The notes under the pieces are model-generated. The model searched no databases. It was given only the letters and a program-made list of their open reading frames with translations, and was not told where the DNA came from. 64,000 nt of DNA from Haemophilus sputorum CCUG 13788 (GTDB lineage: Bacteria > Pseudomonadota > Gammaproteobacteria > Enterobacterales > Pasteurellaceae): the NCBI RefSeq assembly GCF_000238795.1, contig NZ_AFNK01000007.1, forward strand, positions 62,001 through 126,000. The letters run 5' to 3'. Made by a program: the position numbers and the translations under genes. This document shows positions 22,522 through 33,559 of the stretch, in pieces. Position 1 is the stretch's first letter, and every line of letters begins with the position of its first letter.

Positions 22522-23736
22522 TTAGCCAACCACTTTCGGTAACAGCCCTTCTTGAATCAAGAATGGAACGATCACGATAAAAATCCCGATAACTAACGCC
22601 AATAATAAAGAAAGACTACCACCTTTTACACGATAAGCTAATGTTGGGAATTGTTTACGCACACGCCAAACTATCGCAATCGGTAAAACAATCGCATAGA
22701 ACGCAAACATTTGACCTGCATAGCCTAACGCCATAATAAAACCTTGCGGGAAAAAGAAGGCAAAAAGCATTGGAGGAATAAACGTCAATAAGCCTAACGT
22801 TTTACGACCAGCCGGTAAATTAACACGTTTTAATAGATCTTCTAAAGTTTCAAACAAGCCTAATGCCACCCCTAAAAATGAGGTAATTAACGCCGCTGCA
22901 GAAAATACGCGCACTGTAATACCAATCCATGCGCTGCCAGTCACTTCATGTGCGGCTTCAGCTAAGCCATTTAATGTCGGATCTTTATCTAATAATGCTA
23001 AAAATTGTGTTTGACTTAACACACCGTGCGTTGCTAATTGCCATAAAAGATACGCAACTAAAGGAATTGCTGTACCTACTAAAATAGAAATTCGTAGCGC
23101 CTTAACATTGCCCTCAAGGTATTTATTTAAACTTGGAATAGAACCATGAAAGCCGAATGAAGTAAAGAAAATCGGCAAGGCAGAAATTAGTAACGCCTTA
23201 TCAATCGGCATCTCTAATAAGTTTTCTATTGATACTTTAGGTAGCAATAAACCGAGTACCACAATAAACGCCAACATTTTCGTAAAGAAAATGATACGGT
23301 TAGCGGCATCAACGCTAGTGGTACCAGTCACAATAAATGAACCAAAAAATAACGTAAAAATCACACCGGCCACTTTGATGGTTGTGTCTTTATCAACAAT
23401 CGTTGGTAATACGCCACCAAAAATCGAACTCGCCCCAGACACATAAGCTGCTAAAATCGCATAAAGGAAAATCACTAAGACAGCTGTTGAAACTACTCGC
23501 CCCAAGGTGCCGTAGTATTTTTCAGCTAAAGTACCTAAACCAACATCACTATCTACGGTTTGATATGCTTCAACAAAAAGCAATGCGCTAAAAGCAAGCA
23601 AAAGCCAAAGTGAAACTAAAAGTAATGTTGTAAACCCAAAACCTATACCAGCTGAAGTTAATGGCATAGCCAACATACCGGCACCGATAGTCGTTCCTGC
23701 AACAATCAATGTGCTGCCTAATGTTTTATTTTGCAT
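22522..23736 (-). CDS. tyrP: Tyrosine-specific transport protein, copy 2
   Basis: HAAAP-family aromatic amino acid permease, 404 aa, from MQNKTLGSTLIVAGTTIGAGMLAMPLTSAGIGFG. I chose the ATG at 23736 (GAGGTGGTT before it) to match copy 1. It shares blocks with copy 1 such as LPIFFTSFGFH, AYLLWQLATHGVLSQ and SFLGVALG, so the two arose by tandem duplication but have since diverged clearly. E. coli has one TyrP; H. influenzae has two, which I recall as unlinked. Confidence 0.9.
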   Translation of the reverse strand: MQNKTLGSTLIVAGTTIGAGMLAMPLTSAGIGFGFTTLLLVSLWLLLAFSALLFVEAYQTVDSDVGLGTLAEKYYGTLGRVVSTAVLVIFLYAILAAYVSGASSIFGGVLPTIVDKDTTIKVAGVIFTLFFGSFIVTGTTSVDAANRIIFFTKMLAFIVVLGLLLPKVSIENLLEMPIDKALLISALPIFFTSFGFHGSIPSLNKYLEGNVKALRISILVGTAIPLVAYLLWQLATHGVLSQTQFLALLDKDPTLNGLAEAAHEVTGSAWIGITVRVFSAAALITSFLGVALGLFETLEDLLKRVNLPAGRKTLGLLTFIPPMLFAFFFPQGFIMALGYAGQMFAFYAIVLPIAIVWRVRKQFPTLAYRVKGGSLSLLLALVIGIFIVIVPFLIQEGLLPKVVG

Positions 23737-23835
23737 AACCACCTCATAATTGATGAATTGGTGGCATTCTACCTCAATATTTTTTAAATGTAACGAATTA
23801 TTTTCACTGTAAACTTTTGATTACAACCAAATAAA

Positions 23836-23862
23836 AAAGGCTAACCTCATAAGTTAGCCTTT
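23836..23862 (-). terminator. Terminator of the FNT channel gene
   Basis: Perfect 10-bp stem AAAGGCTAAC/GTTAGCCTTT with a 7-base loop and T-run on the minus strand. Confidence 0.88.
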
Positions 23863-23878
23863 ATCAACATTCTGATTC

Positions 23879-24673
23879 TTAAATAGAGTAATCTTCTTTT
23901 AATAAATGGCGATATGCATAAAGATAAGATGCCCCAACAAACGCAGCTCCACCTGTCACATTTCCTAAAAAGACTGGAATCATATTAAGAAAGAATTCTC
24001 CCCAAGTTACATTAGCCCCTGCAAAAATACCTGCTGGAATGATGAACATATTCGCGACAAAGTGCTGTAAGCCGATCAATACGAAGATCATAACCGGAAA
24101 CCACATCGCTAAGATTCGCCCAGAGGTTTGTTTCGCACCAAAATAGAACCAGATTCCCATGCACACCATCCAGTTACACGCAATCGCAGAAATAAATGCT
24201 CGGCCGAAATCCATTTGCACTTTTGCTTGTGCAATTGCAATCGTTTTTGCAGCAGCACCACCTTCTGCCAAACCAACGTAATGCCCTAAGAAATAAGCCA
24301 TGAATAGCGCACCGGCTAAGTTACCAAAGCTAACTACAATCCAATTTCGGAATAATTTCTTGAAGCTAACTCGATGAGTTAAGCGTCCTAATGCCATCAT
24401 CATCATATTTCCGGTCGCTAATTCCCCGCCACCAATAAGAATACAGATTAAACAAATTGGGAATACTGCAGCGCCTAGTAAAGTTGCTAAACCGCCCCAT
24501 TCAGCAGGAATACCGCTTACCACTTTAAGATAAGCCATATAACCGAAACTGACATAGCCCCCACCTAAAAAGCTGAGAATGGCCAATGTTTTTAAATGCC
24601 CTTCAGATTTGGCATAACTTTTATCAATGACATCTTGTAAGATTTCATGAGGGTAAAGATCACGATGTTGCAT
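23879..24673 (-). CDS. Formate/nitrite transporter (FNT) family channel
   Basis: Inner-membrane pentameric anion channel, 264 aa, six membrane segments. The conserved FNT features GGGELATGNMMMM (about 80-92) and the pore histidine in GLQHFVANMF (about 200-210) are present. It could be FocA, NirC or a related channel; pflB is not adjacent, nor are nir genes, so the substrate is left open. Single gene with its own terminator. Confidence 0.9.
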   Translation of the reverse strand: MQHRDLYPHEILQDVIDKSYAKSEGHLKTLAILSFLGGGYVSFGYMAYLKVVSGIPAEWGGLATLLGAAVFPICLICILIGGGELATGNMMMMALGRLTHRVSFKKLFRNWIVVSFGNLAGALFMAYFLGHYVGLAEGGAAAKTIAIAQAKVQMDFGRAFISAIACNWMVCMGIWFYFGAKQTSGRILAMWFPVMIFVLIGLQHFVANMFIIPAGIFAGANVTWGEFFLNMIPVFLGNVTGGAAFVGASYLYAYRHLLKEDYSI

Positions 24674-24794
24674 ATGTTTTCCTTCTTTAATGATTAAAAT
24701 TATTAGTGGCTAAAATGTAACAAATCTATGCAACAGCCCAAAAGAACTCCTCTCTATATTGTGTGTGTTTTAGTTATAACAAAGGATATAAACA

Positions 24795-24822
24795 AAACGG
24801 CTAAGCATATGCCTAGCCGTTT
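24795..24822 (-). terminator. Terminator after the receptor-lipoprotein operon
   Basis: Stem AAACGGCTAGGC/GCTTAGCCGTTT with one mismatch and loop ATAT, followed by TGTTT on the minus strand, directly after the lipoprotein stop. Confidence 0.85.
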
Positions 24823-24825
24823 CAA

Positions 24826-25974
24826 TTATGGTGTCGTAGTCGATGTAGGCTCTTTAAGCTCTGCGCCGAATACAGCTCGATATTCTAGTGGATCATTTGC
24901 TTTTAGTTCTTCATGACTAAAAGCTAATTTTACTTCACCAACCACGCCTTTTGCAGACTCACCCACAAATTTGGCTTGATAGCGACTTTCATCTTCATTG
25001 AATTCACTCCCTTTTAAAGATACAGCCCCTGTGGTTAGCGTATTACGTTGTAAATTAAATGCCTCACTCTGCTCTAGCATAATTTTTTTATTGAGCAATT
25101 TACTGTCAATTTCTCCAGAAATCGTTTTATTAGCCCAATCTGCGGTTAAATGAACCGTTCCATCTTCTGTTGGTAGTGTAGCTTGCGTAATATCATAGCT
25201 AGTAAATCCTGCATCTGCACTATCAACATATCGGCGTACACTTGCAATGACTTTACCTGTATATTCCGCTTTACCACTTAATCGTTCTACCACCTCTTTA
25301 CGATAACGTAGTTCACCATCGTTATTCGCATATGGTAAATCTTCCGATTTTACTTGAGCGTTTTCTTCCCCATCGTTGGTATAACGATTGTTTAATGCAG
25401 TGGTAAAATAAACTACATCATTACCGTTAGTAAACATCGCACCATAAGAGGCATAAGGCGTATTTCTGAAAATATAGTTAATTTTATCTACAGACTGCTT
25501 TGTCCATTTCTGTGTTGTAAGGTCATATTCAACCAATGAACCTTTAAGAGACGGATCTGCAATACTTCCTTGATAAGTGTGATTAATATTTTTTCCAATT
25601 TCAGTAATATTCAGACCTATCTCTGCATTTTCATCTTTATCGAAAGGGGAAATCTCTGAAATAGACTCGTTCGACCATTCACTAAATGGAATTTGTCCTT
25701 CATAAGCACGAATTTTCTCAGCAACATAGCGATCACTTCGACTACTCGTATCTGTAATTGAATTAACTTTTAAATTCCGCCACCCTTGTTCGCCAGAAAT
25801 GGTTTGTGGTTTTTCTTCAATTGGCTTGACCGTATTTGGATCGATAGTTTCTGGTTTACTTTCCTCTTTTGCGCCAGCTTGATTGCTTGCACCATCAGAA
25901 ACTGACATACAACCACTTAAATTGAGTGCCAATAAGAGACTACAAGCGGTCATTTTTAATGAAATTTTTACCAT
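24826..25974 (-). CDS. TbpB-like single-lobe surface lipoprotein (probably Slam-dependent)
   Basis: 382 aa lipoprotein with lipobox LSGC at Cys22, then a low-complexity Lys/Glu/Pro linker, a handle-like region (about 60-220) and a C-terminal beta-barrel (about 225-375). The barrel follows the TbpB pattern: GKAEYTGKV, ADWANKTISGEID, GSEFNEDESRYQAKFVGESAKGVVGEV, AVFGAEL. Full TbpB has two such lobes and over 550 residues; here there is one. Such proteins are flipped to the cell surface by Slam and capture host ligands for a TonB receptor. AAGGAGAACTTAAT precedes the ATG. It follows the receptor by 14 bp. Ligand unknown; no Slam gene is in the window. Confidence 0.8.
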   Translation of the reverse strand: MVKISLKMTACSLLLALNLSGCMSVSDGASNQAGAKEESKPETIDPNTVKPIEEKPQTISGEQGWRNLKVNSITDTSSRSDRYVAEKIRAYEGQIPFSEWSNESISEISPFDKDENAEIGLNITEIGKNINHTYQGSIADPSLKGSLVEYDLTTQKWTKQSVDKINYIFRNTPYASYGAMFTNGNDVVYFTTALNNRYTNDGEENAQVKSEDLPYANNDGELRYRKEVVERLSGKAEYTGKVIASVRRYVDSADAGFTSYDITQATLPTEDGTVHLTADWANKTISGEIDSKLLNKKIMLEQSEAFNLQRNTLTTGAVSLKGSEFNEDESRYQAKFVGESAKGVVGEVKLAFSHEELKANDPLEYRAVFGAELKEPTSTTTP

Positions 25975-25988
25975 ATTAAGTTCTCCTT

Positions 25989-28640
25989 TTAATATTTATA
26001 ATTAGCGGTGAAAATTGCTGTTCTACCACGCGCATAGTTATTAAGCACAGACTGATTTCCGTCATACATGGTATAAAGTCGTTGAGCTGCTGAGTCATTA
26101 CCAGCATCAAGCGGATCAACATATTTTTTATTGAAAATATTTTGTAACTCTGCTTTTAGCACTAAGTTTTTGATAGGCTCATAACTTACATATACATCAT
26201 AAATCATCGGCTGTTTACGAATTTCTTCTGTTTTTTTCACCACCTCAATACGGTCACCATCATTAATTGCACCGCTTATACCATATAAATAACGCTCCTC
26301 TAAAGTCGCCCTTTTACTTTTACCGTAATAACGCATAATTCCGCCTAATACCAATTTTTGGTCGAACCAACGGCTTCCCATTTCAAGGCGTGCATAATCT
26401 TTTGGTAACATACTCACTTTAGTTAAACCATTACCTTGCTTGAGCAAGTCTGCCATTGCCACATTATTACGAGCAGGGCTAGTATCACTATAATTAGTCG
26501 GCTGGTTAGTCACCTGATATGCATAAGCAAAATTAGTAAAGAAACGACCCACATCGTAATTTAATTCAATCTCTACCCCTTTCTTATGTACAGCATCGCG
26601 ATAATTGCGATGTTGAATGGAATACGGGATTTTTTCTGACCAATCTGGGCGTTTATCCCACCAATATCCCCATGCATTATGGATATAATTATCGATACGA
26701 GTTTGGTAATAAACAACTTTAAGACCGAACACATCATCAGCTTTTAGCGCTGATTTTTTATACGAATTAAAACCAATTTGATAAGTTTTTGCTTTTTCTG
26801 GTTTTAAATTTAAGTTAGTACCCGATGCTCCAATTTGAGAGAAATACATTTCTTGGATATTTGGCATTCTATGGGTGCGAGAAAAACTAACAAACGGAGA
26901 AAAATAATCTTTAACGTTAGCACTTAATACTACAGAATGATTTACCGCACTACGTTTTCCACCTTTTCTAACTAAAGGTTCATAAATCTCTCGGCAAGTT
27001 TGAAGATCTTCACTACAACCAGCTTCCTGATAAGCTTTAGAATCTTTCCCAAAGGTTTTTACAAAATCCGCATAATCTTTGTAGTATTCTGCAACATCAC
27101 CATTAAATCGATATTGTAATAAGTTCACGCTGTAATCTGCTTTAAAAATGCCTTTTGAAAGGCTGTTATCTAAATAAAAGCTATTAAAGCGTTGTTCACC
27201 ATTTGGATACACTGGTGTTGATTTCTGTGGAAGAATTTGAAAGTTTCCACTATCGCCGCCTAAACTACTTTGTAATCCTTTAACATGCTCTTGATAAAAT
27301 AGCGCTAGCTCTTCTGGAAAACGATTTCTGTCATAACGGTTTTTTAATAAATTCACACCTACTGTCGTTTGTAAATCAACTGATTTAGGTAAGAAAAAAT
27401 TAAAGGTATTGTGTACATCTAGTGTATTCGCTTTATTCGTTAGCACTAAATTTTTCTTAATTGGCCAACCACTAAATTCAGAACCAACAGGGTATCTTTG
27501 TTTTCCATCATTATATGCCGCTAAAATAGAGAGATTGAGGTAATCATTCTTTTTGAATTGATAATCAGCTTGGTAATTCTGATTTTCAACTTTGCGAATG
27601 CCTATATGATTATTCATTTGACGATATTGTAGATTCAATGAATGAATATCATCTGCATACTCAAATTTTACTAAATGGCTGTGCGAACGCTGACGTAAAC
27701 TTTCAGGATCAATGGGACGAACATCAAATTGTGGCTTATCAAAGCGGTTAAAAAGACTATTTTCTTCCGCTGGCGAAGTAATCGTCGCTTCATTCACCAG
27801 TTGCGGATTATCTAATAAGTTTACGTTTTTACGACAAAGATTTGTTGCCTCTTCATCAGTTTGGAAATAGTAGTTATCGCATTCAAGTCCAGCCGTATTA
27901 AATGTTCGTTGTTTAATACGTGCTAATACATCCGCGCCTAAATTACCAATTTTGGTGCTTCCTCCACCGACTTTATAGTTTTGGGCTACTTCCCGTTGAC
28001 TATAGCCATATAGAAAACCAATATAGCCATTGTCTAACCATTTGCGAGCGGCAAATGTTCCCATAAAATTAGGTTTCGTATCGTTTGTGCCTGATAATCC
28101 TTTAAATAACACGCCAACATTATTTTCAGGATCTACCACATCATTTACGCCAAGCGTACGGAAATTAGCCGAACCAAATAATGCATTAGCGCCACTTGCT
28201 CCACTGAACGTTCCTTTTGTTAAATCAACACCTGCAATAAAGTTGGGATCTATCGCAGCCCCAAATTGGGCATTACCACCCGCTCGTCCATTACCATCAG
28301 ATGCAGTAGCATAAAAAGTTTGTGACACACCATCGACCATAGTATTAGCACGTCCGAAACCACTCTCACCTCGAATGTTTAACGCTACCACACCAGTAGA
28401 TTTATCTTGTTGCGTAAAAGCACCAGGCATACTGCGAACAATATTATCAATGCTTTGACTTTGTTTAAAAATGTCTTGTTTAGTGCTACTAGCTTTAGCT
28501 TCAGTAAAGATTTTTTTCTCGCTGGAAATGTCATGTTCCACAACGCTAACTTCATCTAAAATGGCTTCTTCAGCTTGTACAGAATGGATGCTTTGCAATA
28601 TTGCAAGTGTGATTAAATTGATTTTTGTGATCGACTTCAT
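25989..28640 (-). CDS. TonB-dependent outer-membrane receptor
   Basis: 883 aa from MKSITKINLIT, chosen because GGAGGATAGAGAT precedes that ATG. Signal peptide ends SVQA; TonB box-like EVSVV follows at mature residues 8-12. Plug domain with QSIDNIVRSMPGAFTQQD and LNIRGESGFGRANTMVDG, then a 22-strand barrel ending in NYKY. Two close cysteine pairs (near residues 255-270 and 545-555) suggest disulfide-closed outer loops, as in TbpA. It most resembles the uncharacterised H. influenzae HI1217-type receptors in memory. Cargo could be iron, haem, zinc or another host-bound nutrient; not decided by sequence. Confidence 0.85.
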   Translation of the reverse strand: MKSITKINLITLAILQSIHSVQAEEAILDEVSVVEHDISSEKKIFTEAKASSTKQDIFKQSQSIDNIVRSMPGAFTQQDKSTGVVALNIRGESGFGRANTMVDGVSQTFYATASDGNGRAGGNAQFGAAIDPNFIAGVDLTKGTFSGASGANALFGSANFRTLGVNDVVDPENNVGVLFKGLSGTNDTKPNFMGTFAARKWLDNGYIGFLYGYSQREVAQNYKVGGGSTKIGNLGADVLARIKQRTFNTAGLECDNYYFQTDEEATNLCRKNVNLLDNPQLVNEATITSPAEENSLFNRFDKPQFDVRPIDPESLRQRSHSHLVKFEYADDIHSLNLQYRQMNNHIGIRKVENQNYQADYQFKKNDYLNLSILAAYNDGKQRYPVGSEFSGWPIKKNLVLTNKANTLDVHNTFNFFLPKSVDLQTTVGVNLLKNRYDRNRFPEELALFYQEHVKGLQSSLGGDSGNFQILPQKSTPVYPNGEQRFNSFYLDNSLSKGIFKADYSVNLLQYRFNGDVAEYYKDYADFVKTFGKDSKAYQEAGCSEDLQTCREIYEPLVRKGGKRSAVNHSVVLSANVKDYFSPFVSFSRTHRMPNIQEMYFSQIGASGTNLNLKPEKAKTYQIGFNSYKKSALKADDVFGLKVVYYQTRIDNYIHNAWGYWWDKRPDWSEKIPYSIQHRNYRDAVHKKGVEIELNYDVGRFFTNFAYAYQVTNQPTNYSDTSPARNNVAMADLLKQGNGLTKVSMLPKDYARLEMGSRWFDQKLVLGGIMRYYGKSKRATLEERYLYGISGAINDGDRIEVVKKTEEIRKQPMIYDVYVSYEPIKNLVLKAELQNIFNKKYVDPLDAGNDSAAQRLYTMYDGNQSVLNNYARGRTAIFTANYKY

Positions 28641-28684
28641 ATCTCTATCCTCCAATCACGAGATTTAGTCTTTGAGAAAATAGA

Positions 28685-28710
28685 TAGGCTCAACCAAATG
28701 GTTAAGCCTA
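28685..28710. terminator. Hairpin in the receptor leader
   Basis: TAGGCTCAACC/GGTTAAGCCTA with loop AAAT and one mismatch, about 45 bp before the receptor ATG and downstream of its promoter. On the minus strand it is followed by TCTATTTTCT. It may be an attenuator or a second ftsH terminator. Confidence 0.5.
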
Positions 28711-28731
28711 ATCTCCTTTTAAAATTTAAAC

Positions 28732-28793
28732 GGGTAAATGTTGTCTTGTTATATACCCATAAAAATAATATGTCTAACTTAAAGAAAATGCAA
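28732..28793 (-). promoter_or_regulatory. Receptor promoter with operator-like dyad
   Basis: On the minus strand: -35 TTGCAT (28793-28788), 17-bp spacer, -10 TATTAT (28770-28765). Directly downstream, over the expected start point, is an inverted repeat GGGTATAT-N11-ATTTACCC (28758-28732, one mismatch in 8). It does not resemble the Fur box upstream of hitA, so a different repressor may bind here. Confidence 0.65.
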
Positions 28794-28836
28794 GTAATTC
28801 TTGATGAGATTGAGAGGATAAAATGCGCAGTCGAAA

Positions 28837-28870
28837 AAAAAGCTGAATTTATTTCTAAATTCAGCTTTTT
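28837..28870 (-). terminator. ftsH terminator
   Basis: Perfect 15-bp stem AAAAAGCTGAATTTA/TAAATTCAGCTTTTT with a 4-base loop and T-run, 11 bp after ftsH. Confidence 0.92.
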
Positions 28871-28881
28871 AAAGTTAGGTA

Positions 28882-30801
28882 TTAAGCATCAGCTTGATTA
28901 TCAGATACGTTAGGTTCAACCTTTGTTTCAGATTCTAAATCTGTTTTAATTTTATCATCTGATTTTGGTTGCTCATCCTTTGGTTTATCATTCCAACCTG
29001 AAGGTTCTCCGACTGGACGACGAGCCATTAAGTCATCAATCTGATTACGATCAAGGGTTTCATATTTTAACAATGCATCTTTCATCGCATGTAAAATATC
29101 CATGTTGTCTTCAAGCGTCTGTTTAGCACGATTGTAGTTGCGGTCAATAATTTTACGCATTTCAACATCAATCAATTTTTGCGACTCTTCAGAAACACCT
29201 TTAATTGCGCCCATTCCATCTTCATTTTGATAGAAAATAGGCCCAAGCTCTTTAGAGAAGCCCCATTGCGTTACCATTGCTCGTGCAATTTGTGTTGCAC
29301 GATGAATATCTGATGATGCGCCAGTAGTAATTTTATCTTCACCAAAAATTAGCCCTTCCGCAATTCGACCTGCAAATAAAGTAGAAAGCTGGCTTTCTAA
29401 TTTAGTGAAGGTTTCACTTACACGGTCACCTTCTGGTAAGAACTGCGCAAAACCTAATGCTTGACCACGAGGGACAATCGTCACTTTATTCAGAGGGTCA
29501 TGCTCTGGCATTAAATAACCGACGATAACATGACCAGCTTCATGATAAGCCGTATTGATAATCTCTTTTTCAGTCATCGTATTCGAACGACGCTCTGGCC
29601 CCATATTGATTTTATCACGTGCTTGTTCAAAATCTTCCATGGTAACTACACGACGGTTTTTACGTGCTGCAAATAAAGCGGCCTCATTCACTAAGTTCGC
29701 TAATTGTGCCCCCGAATAACCAGGTGTGCCACGAGCAATTTGCATTGCATTCACATCATCTGCAAGCGGTACTTTTTTCAAGTGAACTTGCAAAATTTGC
29801 TCACGGCCTTTTACGTTTGGCAAATCAACGGTAACTTGGCGGTCAAAACGTCCTGGACGCGTTAATGCATCATCCAATACATCAGCACGGTTCGTTGCTG
29901 CAATGATAATGACCCCTTCAGAACCTTCAAAACCATCCATTTCTACTAACATTTGGTTTAATGTTTGTTCGCGTTCATCGTGACCACCGCTAAAACCAGC
30001 ACCACCACGTTTACGACCAACCGCATCAATTTCATCAATAAAAATGATACAAGGTGCATTTTTCTTCGCCTGTTCAAATAAATCACGTACTCGAGAAGCA
30101 CCCACACCGACGAACATTTCTACGAAGTCAGAACCAGCCATAGTAAAGAAAGGAACCTTCGCTTCACCAGCAATCGCTTTAGCTAATAAAGTTTTACCTG
30201 TTCCTGGTGGACCAACCATTAAAATACCTTTTGGAATACGGCCGCCCAGTTTTTGGAATTTGCTTGGATCACGTAAGAAATCAACCACTTCGCCAACTTC
30301 TTCTTTCGCTTCATCACAACCTGCCACATCTGCAAAGGTCGTTTTTACTTGATCGGCAGTGAGCATCTTCGCTTTACTTTTACCAAAGCTAAATGCCCCT
30401 TTACCGCCACCACCTTGCATTTGGCGCATATAGAACACCCAAAAGCCAATTAGAATAATAATTGGAAATGAAGAGATAAGCAGTTGCACAAATACATTGC
30501 GACGCTCTTCAGGTTGACCAGTTACTGTTGCATCTGTTTTTGATAGATCTGCTAACAAATCACGATCGTACATCGGCATTACTGTTTGATATTTAGTGCC
30601 GTCTTTTTTAGTCACACTGATCGTTTCGCTATTACTTTTCATATCCACATCTTTTAAAGTATTCGTACGAATATCATTTAAGAAAGTGGAATATGCCACA
30701 GTATTGTTATTCCCAAAGTTAGAATTAAAGCCTTCAAATGCCGTCATCATCACAATGGCAACTACAACCCAAAGAAGTATATTTTTAACCATATCGTTCA
30801 A
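28882..30801 (-). CDS. ftsH: ATP-dependent zinc metalloprotease FtsH
   Basis: Membrane-anchored hexameric AAA+ protease degrading LpxC, SecY and other substrates. 639 aa (E. coli 644). Two N-terminal membrane segments (about 5-25 and 108-125) flank a periplasmic domain; Walker A GPPGTGKT (about 198-205), Walker B IIFIDEID, second region of homology with Arg fingers, and zinc site HEAGH (about 422-426). The reading begins at a TTG (LNDMVKN) 7 bp after GAGGAC; the ATG three codons later (MVKNILLW) matches homologues but is 16 bp from that site. Follows rlmE after 48 bp. Confidence 0.96.
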   Translation of the reverse strand: MNDMVKNILLWVVVAIVMMTAFEGFNSNFGNNNTVAYSTFLNDIRTNTLKDVDMKSNSETISVTKKDGTKYQTVMPMYDRDLLADLSKTDATVTGQPEERRNVFVQLLISSFPIIILIGFWVFYMRQMQGGGGKGAFSFGKSKAKMLTADQVKTTFADVAGCDEAKEEVGEVVDFLRDPSKFQKLGGRIPKGILMVGPPGTGKTLLAKAIAGEAKVPFFTMAGSDFVEMFVGVGASRVRDLFEQAKKNAPCIIFIDEIDAVGRKRGGAGFSGGHDEREQTLNQMLVEMDGFEGSEGVIIIAATNRADVLDDALTRPGRFDRQVTVDLPNVKGREQILQVHLKKVPLADDVNAMQIARGTPGYSGAQLANLVNEAALFAARKNRRVVTMEDFEQARDKINMGPERRSNTMTEKEIINTAYHEAGHVIVGYLMPEHDPLNKVTIVPRGQALGFAQFLPEGDRVSETFTKLESQLSTLFAGRIAEGLIFGEDKITTGASSDIHRATQIARAMVTQWGFSKELGPIFYQNEDGMGAIKGVSEESQKLIDVEMRKIIDRNYNRAKQTLEDNMDILHAMKDALLKYETLDRNQIDDLMARRPVGEPSGWNDKPKDEQPKSDDKIKTDLESETKVEPNVSDNQADA

Positions 30802-30849
30802 GGTTAATGTCCTCTTTAACTAATAAAAAATCTTTACTCGGCTTATCAA

Positions 30850-31476
30850 TTAGCCTTTATAGCCTGTTGCAACAATATAAACTTCTCGAGAACGATCCCT
30901 TGAAGCCTCAGGCTTGCGTACTTTTACCGTACGGAACATTGCCCGAATATCACGCAAATACTCATCAAAGCCTTCTCCTTGGAATACCTTGACAACAAAA
31001 CTGCCATTCGGTGCTAATACTTGGCGACACATATCTAAAGCAAGTTCCACCAAATACATAGCTCGAGGAATGTCTACTGATGGCATACCGCTAAAATTGG
31101 GCGCCATGTCAGACATCACTACATCGACTAAACTATCGCCAACTCGTTCTAACAAAGCGTTGAGCACACTTTCTTCTCTAAAATCGCCTTGTAAGAAATC
31201 GACCCCCACAATTGGATTCATATCCAAAATATCACAGGCTATAATTCTCCCTTTACTGCCAATTTGTGTCACGGCATATTGCGACCAACCGCCAGGTGCC
31301 GCACCTAAATCAACCACGGTCATTCCAGGTTTAAACAATCGGTCAGTTTGCTGAATTTCATCTAGTTTGAAATAAGCTCGGGAGCGTAATTTTTGTTTAT
31401 GTGCTTTTTGCACAAATTGATCTTTAAAATGCTCCGCAAGCCAACGGGAAGAGCTTGCACTTCTTTTTCTACCCAT
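30850..31476 (-). CDS. rlmE: 23S rRNA 2'-O-ribose U2552 methyltransferase
   Basis: FtsJ/RrmJ heat-shock methyltransferase acting on the 50S A-loop. 208 aa from [13 protein letters not shown], with AAAGAGAATTT before the ATG; a 22-residue upstream reading has no site. SAM motif [15 protein letters not shown] (about 53-67). The catalytic K-D-K-E tetrad is visible in [28 protein letters not shown] and SREVYIVA. Upstream of ftsH as in E. coli, so probably co-transcribed. Confidence 0.95.
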   Translation of the reverse strand: MGRKRSASSSRWLAEHFKDQFVQKAHKQKLRSRAYFKLDEIQQTDRLFKPGMTVVDLGAAPGGWSQYAVTQIGSKGRIIACDILDMNPIVGVDFLQGDFREESVLNALLERVGDSLVDVVMSDMAPNFSGMPSVDIPRAMYLVELALDMCRQVLAPNGSFVVKVFQGEGFDEYLRDIRAMFRTVKVRKPEASRDRSREVYIVATGYKG

Positions 31477-31612
31477 AAATTCTCTTTCTCTTACTATTAA
31501 AGGTATAGTGTACCATAATAAGGCCTCTTTGGCGTGATTCAAGTCAAGATGTAAAATATTTATTTCATGATGCTATTATCAAACTCTTAAAACTTAAGCA
31601 ACAGTTCACTAA

Positions 31613-33169
<1,557 letters not shown>

Positions 33170-33177
33170 TGATGAGT

Positions 33178-33207
33178 AAAAGAGCGGATAAATTTGACCG
33201 CTCTTTT
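33178..33207 (+). terminator. guaB terminator
   Basis: Stem AAAAGAGCGG/CCGCTCTTTT with a 10-base loop, 9 bp after guaB. It lies before the lipoprotein and guaA, so guaA may be only partly co-transcribed with guaB. Confidence 0.85.
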
Positions 33208-33229
33208 AACCTATAATTAAGAGGCTAAA

Positions 33230-33559
33230 ATGAAAAAACTAGCATTACTTATTCCTTTTATCGTATCAGGTTGTGCACTTTTTGGTCCAACCTATACGGG
33301 AAAAACAACTGCAAGTTATTTACTAAAATCAGATACAGAAAGTAATATCAATCTGTTTTTTAGAGCAATTCATAATTGTACGCCCAAACAAATTCATACT
33401 CAGATCAATGATGTAAAAATCGACCCTAAAACATCTACTGTCGATTCAGTAGATGAAACTTGGACAGTAACTGGCTGTAACCAAACTGAAATATTTAAAA
33501 TTAAATATACCAATGATGGTCAAGGCGGCACTTACATCAATATGAGAAAACAAAACTAA
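33230..33559 (+). CDS. Small lipoprotein between guaB and guaA
   Basis: 109 aa with lipobox IVSGC at Cys15 (MKKLALLIPFIVSGCALFG). The mature part is about 95 residues, probably beta-rich, with one likely disulfide (HNCTPKQ and TGCNQTE) and a repeated VDS/VDETWTV stretch. AATTAAGAGGC precedes the ATG. It splits the common guaB-guaA pair and lies 13 bp before guaA, so the two are probably co-transcribed. I do not recognise the family. Confidence 0.78.
   Translation: MKKLALLIPFIVSGCALFGPTYTGKTTASYLLKSDTESNINLFFRAIHNCTPKQIHTQINDVKIDPKTSTVDSVDETWTVTGCNQTEIFKIKYTNDGQGGTYINMRKQN

Noticed and set aside
28641-28705. Possible leader peptide starting at ATT and ending ATGA over the receptor start
   Set aside because: ATT is a very rare start and the spacing from AAGGAG is too long; the reading is probably chance.
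28698-28913. 71-codon plus-strand ORF between the receptor and ftsH genes
   Set aside because: It crosses the receptor promoter and the ftsH terminator, has no ribosome site and no recognisable domain.
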